Below, in pieces: positions 44,616 to 54,300 of a stretch of DNA of 64,000 bases. A model generated the notes under the pieces. It searched no databases. It was not told where the DNA came from and saw only the letters and a list, made by a program, of their open reading frames with translations. Position 1 is the stretch's first letter. Every line of letters begins with the position of its first letter. Source of the DNA: Symbiodinium natans. Lineage: Eukaryota; Sar; Dinophyceae; Suessiales; Symbiodiniaceae. A program made the translations under genes and the position numbers. The stretch is taken from positions 62,001 to 126,000 of the forward strand of contig CAJNDS010002338.1 in assembly GCA_905221605.1 (NCBI GenBank). The letters are read 5' to 3'.

Positions 44616-45592
44616 TCACTGCTCTTCGAAGCCTAAGGCGATGGCTTGGTTGATCCAGGCTTCCAACACGAAGCGGTCGATGCAGCGAAACTCCACAAGG
44701 GACAAAACCGGGGATCCGGACTCAGCCTCAGTTCTCTTTTTGGGTGGTGGTGTTGAATTATATATATATATATATATATAGACGATAATTTTTAAACAAA
44801 CAAATGTATGTATGTATGTATGTATGTATGTATGTATAGTCAGTATAATCTACGTGTTGATGGTCAGCTCCTCTGGCAGCCTGGAGGCCGCTTCCGAGTC
44901 CGCGAGAGCTTGGAGGCCGATCTGGGCCACGACGTCGGCGGGCCAGCCACGGATGCCACAGCCGAGACAGGGAAGGCACAAGGAGGAGGCGGAGAGGTCT
45001 CTGGCCTTCCGGAAAGCTATACATGGGATATTTTAAAGGCATATGTTGGAGTTAGGGGGGGAGCTTTAGGTGTGTTGGGATGTTGTTGGGGTTGTGGCCC
45101 GTTGGGGCTTTGCAAGGCCTTGGAGAGAAGCTCTTGGAAGCTTCGACGGAGCAATTGGGTGGCCTTCTCGAGAGTGAGCTCTTGCGGATCCAACCTCTCG
45201 CCGTTTGGCGCCGGCTTCGCTGCCGGATCCTCCGAAGCGGGGTAGCTGGGAATTGCGGTGTGGAGGAGATGTTTCACTTGCATCTCGGATCGCGTCAGCT
45301 TTGTCACCAGGACGTCCCCAAATTTCAGCTGGTACGTCTGTTGTCGGCACTCTTCTCGAAGACTCTGTCCCAAACAATGGTGCAGGGCTGCATCTGCACT
45401 GTACCTCCCAGCGAATCCCCACCAATCTGCCCTCTTCACGCCCTCCAACTTCTTGGACGTCGAAGTGGCCAGGACATCTCCGGCCCAATGAATCACGTTT
45501 CCCTGAACGAATGCGATGCTTCCACCGGGTCTTCGGAAAGTGCGGCGCAAGGGAGCCAGAGAGGGACTGCACTTCAAGCTACGAGCGGCCAT
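44616..45592 (-). CDS. Macro-domain protein, predicted mitochondrial
   Basis: Macro domains bind or hydrolyse ADP-ribose derivatives. Three exons join in phase: 45592-45119 (ATG start, GC donor), 45005-44854 (AG|G acceptor, GT donor) and 44733-44616 (TGA), giving 247 residues. Fold signature: SIAFVQGNVIHWAGDVLATS (first strand and loop), SADAALHHCLGQSLREEC, FGDVLVTK, VKHLLHTAIPSY, then SASSLCLPCLGCGIRGWP (the glycine-rich phosphate loop) and a final strand and helix LVEFRCIDRFVLEAWI. The usual Asn of the NAAN loop is not obvious (ATSTSKKLEG there), so hydrolase activity is uncertain. Residues 1-25 are Arg-rich and free of acidic residues (MAARSLKCSPSLAPLRRTFR), as in a mitochondrial transit peptide; that is inference. 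Intron 1 is 113 nt; intron 2, 120 nt, carries microsatellites. Confidence 0.9.
44757..44837. repeat. (AT)n and (TATG)n microsatellites in an intron
   Basis: A 23-nt AT run and a 34-nt ATGT-type tetranucleotide run together fill most of the 120-nt second intron of the macro-domain gene. Confidence 0.95.
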
Positions 45593-45737
45593 GGAGTCCG
45601 AGGACTTCGAGTCCGAGGACTTCGAGTCCGAGTTGTTGAGCCTTCAGACGCCTTCATACACAAACAAAAGCAACTTGCAGCAGTTCGGGAAAGCCTGGTG
45701 CCAGCAAGAGTATCAGAATGGATCTTCCGTCCGTTTT

Positions 45738-45784
45738 GATGATGATGCTGATGCTGATGATGATGATGATGATGATGGTGATGG

Positions 45785-45843
<59 letters not shown>
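45738..45843. repeat. (GAT)n trinucleotide array, about 35 copies
   Basis: GAT repeats with a few GCT and GGT variants run for 106 bases, coding poly-Asp on the plus strand or poly-Ile/His/Ser on the minus. Confidence 0.97.
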
Positions 45844-45844
<1 letters not shown>

Positions 45845-46510
45845 CGGAGATCATGATGGACTTTGCTTGAGATGCTTTCGGACTGCCGGCCAGCTTTAAA
45901 GGACCCCAAGCCCAGTGCGGTAAGCTTCGACATGCAGCTGTAAAGACTGCTTGCCGCTCAAACCGCTGTGGAGGCCTCCAAACGCAAGGGATCCTGCCAC
46001 TCAAAACCAAAACTATCGACCCGAATGCACCGAACGGGGATCGTCCAAAACGTTCCCAAACAGTGTGTCAACATTGCGCTGAGGGGTTCCCACGAAAATC
46101 GCGCTCTCACCTAGGGCGGTCGCTGTCCTCGAGAACTGTCTCACTTGTGCCTCTCCCTGTTGTTGTTACTGTGGGAGATGCCCCTCGAATCCGTTGTATT
46201 ATCCCCTCTGTTTCTCTGCTCTTCCCGGACATGAACGGCGACCTGTCCTTCGAAGCAGGCCTCAACTTGCTCGTGGCCCTCCTTGGCAAAATGCGCTCTC
46301 TGCTTTCTCTTTTGTGTGGGGGGAGGGGAGGGGAGTTGCTGACAACTTGCTCTCGAGTTGTTACTGTTGGGCTTCAGGGGCTTCAGGGTCGTGAGGTTCA
46401 GAATTCCAAGCAGGTTCGCACGGCCCGGAACTCTCGTCTGAGTCCAGGCTTCAAACCAATGCCTTATCCCTGAACCCTGCAGCCTCGGAATGAAGAAACA
46501 AACACACACA

Positions 46511-46570
46511 GAGACAGAGACAGAGACAGAGACAGAGACAGAGACAGAGACAGAGACAGAGACAGAGACA
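46511..46570. repeat. (CAGAGA)n hexanucleotide array
   Basis: About ten perfect GAGACA units in tandem. On the minus strand it encodes Ser-Val repeats. Confidence 0.97.
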
Positions 46571-48121
46571 GACATACTTCTCTACAATCCTTGAACACTT
46601 ACCCCCCCCTCCCTTCCCAGTCAGACTCCCAAACCCACCACCGAGCCCCACTTCTCGGGGCGCTGCCCTTTGAAATGTTGGCCGTTGGTGCCGTTGATGC
46701 CTGTGGCGCCCAGAGCAGGAGTTGATGAGAAAGAAGAGGCTGCCAGAGGCCGAGGAAGCCCAACTGCCTGGCCTCGGTGATCGTCTGAGTCCTGCCACAT
46801 GGGATGTAAAAAGTCACGGCCTCAGGCCTCGAGTACAATCCGAGGGACCCACAAAAGTCGGGGGAAAGCTGCTAAGAGAAGCAAAGCCCCAAATGCCTGC
46901 CTGGGCTTCCAGGAGCCTGGCGAACTTTAAGCCCAGGTTTGCCGCAGCGACCTGTCAGCCAATCTGTGGTCTCAGTCGGTCTCTGTGTCTGTCTCTTGCT
47001 CTCTATCTTTCTCTGTGTGTCGGCGTGTGTCTGTGTGTCTCTGCATCATTCTGTTTCTGTGTGTGTGTGCCCAACCCGAAATGTCCAGGAAATGCTGATC
47101 GCAAGATCACACATGAGGCAGCTGCTTGTCGCCTTGCTGGTTTTGTGTCAATTTCTGTCGTGCTTGTTAGGTAGTGGGTCTTTTCAACCGGTTCCGGTGT
47201 TGGACAAAAATAACTGCGCGGCCAGGGAGACCCACAGCTGCAGCTGCATCCAATATGCTTCATTTGGTCTTCCTCCGACCTTTAGGAATGGGAGGTATAT
47301 GGTTTCATCCTGTGGCATTTTCGCGGTAAACACAACTTGGCATACGCAACAGTATCTTGGTTCGTGCCTTGGATTGTAACGCAAGAGCTGCTTCTTGGAT
47401 GATTCAATGCATGTGCTTTGGACCATACATCAATTTAAGTGCCCCCCCAATTCAGCCTGTGCAAGCCTCACACCTTTCTGGTTTCGTGATCTCTTTCTGT
47501 GCATGACAGACGTCGCCCGAGACGGAAGGAGCTGCCACAATTCTTGTATGGTCCAGAGTTCCGATGCCATTCTCTTCTATGCCATCAAGATTCACTTCGC
47601 CGCCCTGTCTCTCTTTGTCGGTCCCTGCATTTTTGCTTTTACTGGGCTTGTGTATCCTGTGCAATGTACTCGTGGGTTCGCGGCGGAGTTGGCTGGCTGA
47701 AAGGGCTGCTTGAGGGACCCGAGCTAGAGATTAGATCCTGAATGGGCACCATGCCCAATCCCAAAACACCAGAACCCCAAGAACCGGCCAAAAAGCTGAC
47801 GGAAAACCGAAGGTGACCCAAGCCCCGTGCCACTGCAGGTGCGCAGTTGTCCCAAGTCTCCTGTGAGTGCTTGGGGCCGCTTAGAGGCTTTGGTGCGGGT
47901 TTCAAGGGCTGATCTTCCAAGCTGTTGGGGATGAAAACCCATTTCACCGAAGCCCCCCCCCCCCCCCAAAAATCCGAGTCTTGGACCGGGTCTGCATGAA
48001 GGCGACGTTCCAGTGCAAGTTTTCTTACAGCTTGCAGTACTGAACTACTAGAGTCTCTGGGTCCATCCCTTGTCCGCCTGGAGGAGCATCTCCTCTTCAG
48101 ACAAGTCCGCCTCAACCAGAC

Positions 48122-48884
48122 GAGCAAGACCAGAGGCAGCCGGGACTCCCACCCTTTAATGGCCTCTTGGTAGACTTGGGCCATTTGGCTCTTCCAATTT
48201 CAGCGCACCTTGTGCTGCCAATGCCAGCCGAAGGTGTCTCCGCGCTTCAGGAGTGCAACCTCTGAGTGAAACCAGCTTTGAAAACTCAGGTTTGTGTCTA
48301 TGACCTATGATCCACATGGCCCTCTCGCAAGCAGAATGGGAGACGGGTGCGGCCAAAAAGAGCAGAGTCGCCAAAACTCCACTCAACCCCTCGAAACGTG
48401 CCGAGCCCTTTGAGCTCTTGCACAGGCGCCTCGAGCTGTGACTCCAGGGTGACATCTCCGTCCTGGAGAAAGGGCAAGCCCGGGCAAGCCAGGGCAAGCC
48501 AGAGTTCGTAGAGTTCGTAGCTTCCCGAATCCTTATGCCCGGAGCCTCGCAACCCAAACGCCCGAGAGTCAAAAAAACCATGCTCGATTCATCTTGCTTC
48601 CCTGAGTATCTTTTCAAGCACTGCACATCATTGAGGCCAGAGCCTCGGGGATCGGCGCAAAGTGCGGCCGTGGAGGGGTGATCATCACGGAGGCCTCATG
48701 ATGGCCGCGAGGTCTTCGAGGAGAGACAAACGGTGTTGACACTCTTGACACTGTTTTGGACATTCTCTCTCATTCTCTCCAGTTCGCTTGGTTCCAGGGC
48801 CCGCACCTGCCCTGAGAGCACGAGGCATTGGCCTTCGTGCCAAGCCTGGTCAATTGTGTAAACGGCAACGTGTGACCGATTCAT
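48122..48884 (-). CDS. Unidentified multi-exon gene with a possible start at 48884
   Basis: An ATG at 48884 opens MNRSHVAVYTIDQAWHEGQC, continuing with ALEPSELERMRENVQNSV, very protein-like; its donor is not fixed. Exon 48520-48305, GGAAG|C to CATAG|GTCATA, 71 codons, reads YELYELWLALACPGLPFLQD then VTLESQLEAPVQELKGLG and LPFCLREGHVDH. It joins in phase through a split Arg codon to 48261-48209 (GCTPEARRHLRLALAAQ, GT donor) and then to 48165-48122 (AIKGWESRLPLVLL). A different frame at about 48150-48055 reads ARLVEADLSEEEMLLQADKG, so the last border may differ. Acidic helical protein; family not recognised. Confidence 0.55.
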
Positions 48885-49969
48885 GCCTATAGTCTAAACA
48901 TAGTCTGCCTAAAGCGAATGCCTGACAGAAGGTCTGGAATAGAATGCCTTTGGTGGATGCAGTCAAGTACGACCCCAGATGTGCATTCCTGACGCCAGCT
49001 TGGCTTCCGTGTAGGCGCCGCGTGGAGCAGCAAGGGGTCAGAAGCGGGGGTTTGTGATGCCCCGCCTCTTCCCCACTCAGGCGTGTGCCCGGGCTCAGCT
49101 CATGAATCACTGCCTCAACGTGCACAAGGCAACTGAATAAGCAAACAAAAAGATACACAGAAACATATCTATATATATATATGTATAATGATACTGTTAT
49201 CAATCTATTAGATACACACATATATATATATATACATATATACATTATAAGTCTATAATATATAAATATAGATGGTTTGATAGATTAATGTCTAGACTGC
49301 CTCCCAAACCCCACCGCGAGGACAGTCTAAAAACGTTGGCGGAGCCGGTGTGTATCCACTGGCAAATTAAGGAGGGGAGGGGGGGGAGAGGACCATATAA
49401 AGAAAATGCATAATGTGCATATTATACTATTTATTGATTTCATAATATATATATATATATACATATATATATACCATATATATATATACACACATCCACG
49501 CACGAACACGACCCATTCTTTTTGAAGGATTTGTAAGCCAGAGTGTGTGCGCGCGCGCATCCGGGCATGCCGGTTGCTGCAGTTTTCAGGAATGTTTTCG
49601 CTTTGAAGTGCAGGATGCGATTAGAGAACTATAAATGAAGCAAAATCAATGAAAATGCACAGCCTGGCTAAACATCACACATGATCTGTCATTCTACTCA
49701 GAAATTGCTTGCAGTTCGACAACATCACAATCCTTTCTCAGCAGGTACTTGTCTTGGCGTCAAGAGATATCAATAAATTTCCAGAGCCTCTTTGTTATGC
49801 ACCCACACGCACACGCACACGCACACGCACACGCACACGCACACGCACACGCACACGCACACGCACAAACCCGCGCACACGCACGCATGCATGTACCCTC
49901 ATGCATAAGCAGGCACACATATACCTTCCTTGCTTCGTGTATCTTCTTCCCACCCAAAAATCCTGAGTC
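48885..49969. other. AT-rich repeat stretch
   Basis: Long (AT)n and TATATAC tracts lie at 49169-49270 and 49440-49491, between GC-richer flanks. A minus-strand frame at about 49130-48900 (LSPGTRLSGEEAGHH) is open, with no fixed borders. The (ACGCAC)n array follows at 49804. Confidence 0.5.
49804..49866. repeat. (ACGCAC)n hexanucleotide array
   Basis: About ten perfect CACACG units in tandem, then degenerate CGCACGCATGCATG. Confidence 0.97.
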
Positions 49970-51220
49970 TCGCCACCGAATCCGCGAGGAACTTGCGTCC
50001 GCGGCTAGACAGCGAGCGGAGGGCCTCAGGGATGGACCATGCTCCAAAGATGAGCTGCTACGGGCACGCGATACGCCCCATGGGCCCAGATCTCTTAACC
50101 CAATCCGGCCCATCCCCTCAGGTCCCGTCTTTTCCACGGAGTATGACATGAGGATACATGAGGCATAGAAGGGTTTGGATGGGTTGGAGTCCAGGAGCTG
50201 CTGGCATAAAAAGCCTCCGACGGCCTACGCTGCATAATGAATTTCCAAAGCAGCGTAGACATGTCCCATTCCTTCGAACAGCGCTACCCGGCTTACTTGC
50301 TTTTAAATTTTCTGCTCTTCGTGATCTGCACACAGGAAGGGGTTGCACCGTTGCACTTTCGGGCGCCCCAGCCGTGGCTCTCGCCCGGTCCAGAGCCGAC
50401 AGCACCTGCAAGTGGCTCCCAAAACTCCGAGCTCATGTAGATGCTGCCGCGCAACAGGAGTCGTTCAGGTCACTTTCTTCTGTTTAGGGGCTCCATCTGC
50501 GTTCGATGCGCTGACACCAAAAGAAAAAACCCACAACTGCACGGGCCTCCTTTCGCTCCTCCTCTGTCAAGCATTTCCTGTGGCAGGGGTTCTGTCATGT
50601 TCTGTCATCACAGTGGTGCATGGGCTGGCGCGCGCACTAGCTGCGCCTTCAACGCACTGGGCCGCTCACCCAAGTTACCCTTTACCCTGCAGCTGGTCTG
50701 CGGTGTAAAGACATGTTGACGGCAAGGATTCCTCAACAGCCCCAAGCCCGGAGCCAAAAAGGAATCGCCGAGCGCCGCGATCTCCAAACCGCTTGCCGAA
50801 CCACAACCTCCCGAATCCTCCCCAATCCTCCCGACTCCTCCCACTCACAAAGCACTTCTCAAGTGACATGGCCTGGCATGTGCCTGCTCGACACAGGGCC
50901 GCCGCCTTGGCGAAGGTGCCAGACCCATTGGCAGACAATTTGTTAAGAACTGAAATCACAAAAATCACACCACCCTTCTCATTGAGTTTATGAAAGGTTG
51001 GATGATGCCGAGGTTGATGTGCGGGTCCAGAGTCGGAAAAAAAAGCCGAGGAGCGCATCCCGGGCTTCGGCCTCCCAGCAAGGCGCGGGGCTCTCTTTCG
51101 AGTCTTGTTTGGCTCGAGGGGATTTCTTCGGAGTCTCGTGGCCCTCTGGGGTTATTACATCTCGATGCTTGTCAAGACCTAGAAGCGACCAAAAACCGAA
51201 AAGCTGAAGGAATGCCTGGA
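49970..51220 (-). CDS. Unidentified multi-exon gene
   Basis: Exons with clear borders: 50949-50849, TTTCAG acceptor to TTT|GTGAGT donor, reads LNKLSANGSGTFAKAAALCR then AGTCQAMSLEKCF. Exon 50291-50229, AAG|C to GC|GTAGG, reads RVALFEGMGHVYAALEIHYA. Exon 50024-49970, CCTGAG|G to a GA donor, reads ALRSLSSRGRKFLADSVA. Upstream, about 51190-51010 is open and charged (EGHETPKKSPRAKQDSKE), a possible linker. Phases between these exons do not close, so others are missing. No domain recognised. Confidence 0.5.
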
Positions 51221-53315
51221 AGCACAGAAGGTTCCTTCTGCTGAGAAGAGCCCGTGCAAGTGGCGAAGGCTTACTCTGTACTAGTACTTGCCACAACTTG
51301 GCAAGTCATCGAAACCTGAAACCCTGAGGTGCAAGTGGTTTCAACCCTCGGGGCTTGAGGGGCCTAGGACTTGGAGGGTTTCGTACGCCACCAATGCCCA
51401 GCCGTTCCATTCCCTGGTGCCTCCTTGCTGGTAGCATTAGCGCCCGCCTGGTACCTGTTGGGTTGTTGGGTGCTTGCTCGCATCCGGTCAACACACCAAA
51501 CAGCCCCAGCGACGACGCTACCACGGCAGCAACCCATCACGTATCCGTTCCGGAAGTCCCCGCTCTAACAAGATGTATTCCGATGTAAGTAGTGATGCTC
51601 CGGTCTGGTTCTTGCTGTTGCATCGGCTCTTTTACTATGTGACATCTAAAGGTAAGGTCGTCGAGCAAGAATTGGCTCTTCCTTGCTTCTTCCGCCACCC
51701 GAACCCCCTGGAATGGTTTTGGGCACTGCCGCCCCGACACACCGCTGCCCATGGCCTGGGCAAGTTTGGGAAACCATTATGCTTTTGTCAAGATGGCCTG
51801 GCTTGGGGGGGCTCAGTTTGGAGCTGATTGCGATGTGGGGGGGGTACTTGCGACTGTGGAGATGGTCCTTGGGGGCCTGGCTCAAACCAAAACGGCCATT
51901 GTCGATAGAGCAGCACTGAGGGAACCACGACAAACCATTCGGCTTGGCCATCTGGCTGTGACCCGGCAGCTCTGCTCGTAGCTGCATAGCATCGAGCCAG
52001 TGGCACGAGGATAGCGCGGGGCACGGCAATTCACAGGAGGACTTTCAGTGCTTCTGTGTGAAACATTCGGGTTGCGAATAGCTGGACCAGCTAGAAGTTC
52101 AAGATGCTGTGGCAGCAAAGACACTTCTTTCACAGCAAACCATCGTGTTAAGCAAAGAGCGCAGGTCTCTTTGGGTGACAAAAGCATCGCTAACGAAATC
52201 AGCTTAAGGCCCTGTCGTCATGCTTGAGGTCATTGAGGTCCACCTACCCACACGAAGCTGACGCACAAACTTTTGGTCGCCCCGCTGGTGCACCCTACTT
52301 TGGCGAGTGAGTCGTGTCCTGAGAAGAACCACAACAATCACAGCACATCCGTAGCCCCTCAAGCCCCTCGACCTAGCCCAACCGTTCAGTTCACTTCAAG
52401 GCCCCAGTGGCAGGTATGCAGGTGAAAGCATCTGAATTGGAGGTGACCTACCCGTGGGCGGATTCCAGCTGAAGAATGCCACCAGGCATACGTCAGGATG
52501 TCTCAAGCTATCTGAAACATTCTCAAAACAACCTCTGCAGCTACATTTTTGTTGCGAGGTTTCGTGGTGCGGCCGCCGGCACCTGCTGTCAGAGGCATCC
52601 TTTAACCGCCAAAACGGCCCCCGTGCTGCCGGGGGGGGGGGGGGGGCTGTACAGAGTTTCTGCGTAAATGCAGGGCTGTTGCTGCTGCTACGCTCAAGCA
52701 TGTTCATAGCAGTTCACAGCGAAGCCCCGCACGCGAACGCCAATTTTTTTGAATCGATGCTTCATTGATCAATGCATGGGTCCCAGGCTTCCTAAGCCTT
52801 TAATAAATTTAACACTTTCTAAAACCCTAGCTCTCTTGCGTCGAGTGCACAGGGGCCACATCCGGGCACGTCGAGGGCCACGTCGGGCCACTAAGCTGGA
52901 AGGACGGCGCGCGCCCGCGCCTCCCCCCAAAGTTCAAGGCGAAAGCACGATCGCTCCTCTCAGGAGCTCTCTCTGGCAGTCATTGCTGCTCCCGAGCTCG
53001 AACCGTAGAACCGTTTAGGGGCGGGGGGGGGGGGGCAGATACACTCCTACATCGGACAGAAACCTCGTCGAAATTCTTTGCAAAGACGGCTTTCAAGACC
53101 CCAACCCTGGCCATGGCCTTGTTCAGCCCAAGCCAAATACCCAGAAAAACGAGGGCTGCGAACTTTCCCCCCTCACATCAGCGTGCACTTGCCATCGGCT
53201 TTGCAACCGCCCACACCCACCTTGGATGGCAGGGGAAGCACACCGTGCTTCAAGCCCAAACCCCTCAAACAATGAAAGCGGCCGCAGAGTCAAACCCAAA
53301 AACCCCTAAGCTTGC
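51221..53315. other. Unresolved stretch, open on both strands
   Basis: Minus-strand pieces at about 52130-52010 (LLPQHLELLAGPAIRNPN), about 51990-51880 (GQAEWFVVVPSVLLYRQW) and about 51420-51350 (GANATSKEAPGNGT) are protein-like; the plus strand at 51751-51981 (GGVLATVEMVLGGLAQTKTA) is too. No set of splice sites closed, so I make no gene call. An uninterrupted run of 18 G lies at about 52629-52646 and another at 53022-53036. Confidence 0.4.
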
Positions 53316-54300
53316 CTTGGGGTCGGCCTCCTCGACTGGGAGGGGCCGCTGGGAGGCGTCCGCCAGTGTGGAGGTCAGGGGCCGGGTCATGTCCTGCCAT
53401 TGGAGGCCACGTGCTGAATTCAACTCCGAAGCGCCTTTACGAAGTGGCTTGGCTTCCGTTGTATGCGGTGGTCATGAGAATGGTCCTCGGGGTTGTAGTA
53501 CACGTCCAAGGTTTCCTTGCCACATCAGGCCACGACACAACCTCCATGACTACAAAGGTCCTGAATCGTTAAAGGGCGGAAAAACATTGTGGGGGCCTGA
53601 GCCCTCTCCCCCAAATCTGAAGCCTTCACATCTTCCCGTTTTCTCTTGACACGGCTTCTACTTTCTGTGAGGCTCTGAGCGCTCTTCAATTTGGGAGAAC
53701 TGAATCTTAACCCAGAAGCGATGGCCAGCCGCTCGTTGACCTTTGCAAGGCACATGCCCACCACGTTCAGCATCTCCTTCGAAGCTTCGAGAGGGCCCAG
53801 GGAGTGAGAAAGTTTTTGGAGCCCCCCCCCCCCCCCTCGGAAAGTCTTCCCTCCCCTGCCAAGACCCCGGCGCCGCTGCCCTTGTGCTTGTTGCCGGCCT
53901 TGGGGTCAAGCATCTAGGATCTATCTGTGCTCCGGGATCGAATCTGGGCAGGGTTTCGAACGGGAGGACGCCGGCATTCCATTTCCGCCCCAGCCCGTGA
54001 AGGAGCCGAAAGCTCCCAACTCTCAACGCTCTATCACTCTATCGCCGATTGCCCAGGCACCAATGAACCCGAAACCAAATGGACTTTCGGGGCCTTGTCC
54101 ACGTAGGTCCCGCTGTACTTTCCGAAGTGCCGCCACTTGAAAAGCACATTCGGCGGCCCGGAGTATACCTCGGGGCTTTGGAGACACTCACAAGAAGTTG
54201 TTCGGGGGTCGATCTGAATCATGGGTGTCCATCCGTGTCATCCTCAACCGGCCTCTAGGATTTCCCAGGCAAAGCCTTCGGGAAAGGCATCGCCGAAGAT
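53316..54300 (-). CDS. SnoaL/NTF2-like domain protein
   Basis: SnoaL-like proteins have an NTF2 cone fold that binds small hydrophobic ligands; some are cyclases or stress-induced proteins. Exons: 54300 to about 54249 (IFGDAFPEGFAW), 54168-54094 (VYSGPPNVLFKWRHFGKYSG, GC donor), 53898-53872 (AGNKHKGSG, 27 nt, GC donor), 53776-53720 (EMLNVVGMCLAKVNERLAI, GC donor), 53515-53435 (ETLDVYYNPEDHSHDHRI, GC donor) and 53393-53316 (DMTRPLTSTLADASQRP, GC donor). From 54168 onward all joins are phase 0. FKWRHFG, GMCLAKVNERL and LDVYYNPED in that order are typical of algal members as I know them. The 54300 exon's donor is uncertain (GA or GT). The start, and further exons past 53316, are unresolved. Ligand and role unknown. 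Confidence 0.75.

Larger units (their letters stand above)
45593..48121. other. Repeat-rich spacer, no gene supported
   Basis: It holds a 15-bp triplet GTCCGAGGACTTCGA near 45595-45632, the (GAT)n array, a (CAGAGA)n array and a CT/GT-rich tract at 46979-47067. Plus-strand frames at 47113-47379 (a signal-peptide-like start) and 47395-47700 (hydrophobic) are open. A plus-strand EF-hand-like DMNGDLSFE at about 46231 is open on both strands. None has splice support. A poly-C run lies at about 47954-47966. Confidence 0.5.

Noticed and set aside
46222-46310. EF-hand-like loop DMNGDLSFE on the plus strand
   Set aside because: Only one loop, on the strand without supported genes, with no acceptor before it, and the complement reads equally well.
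51751-51981. Plus-strand frame of 76 codons (GGVLATVEMVLGGLAQTKTA)
   Set aside because: Protein-like, but the minus strand is also open in two frames here and no splice-consistent neighbour exists on the plus strand, so no call.
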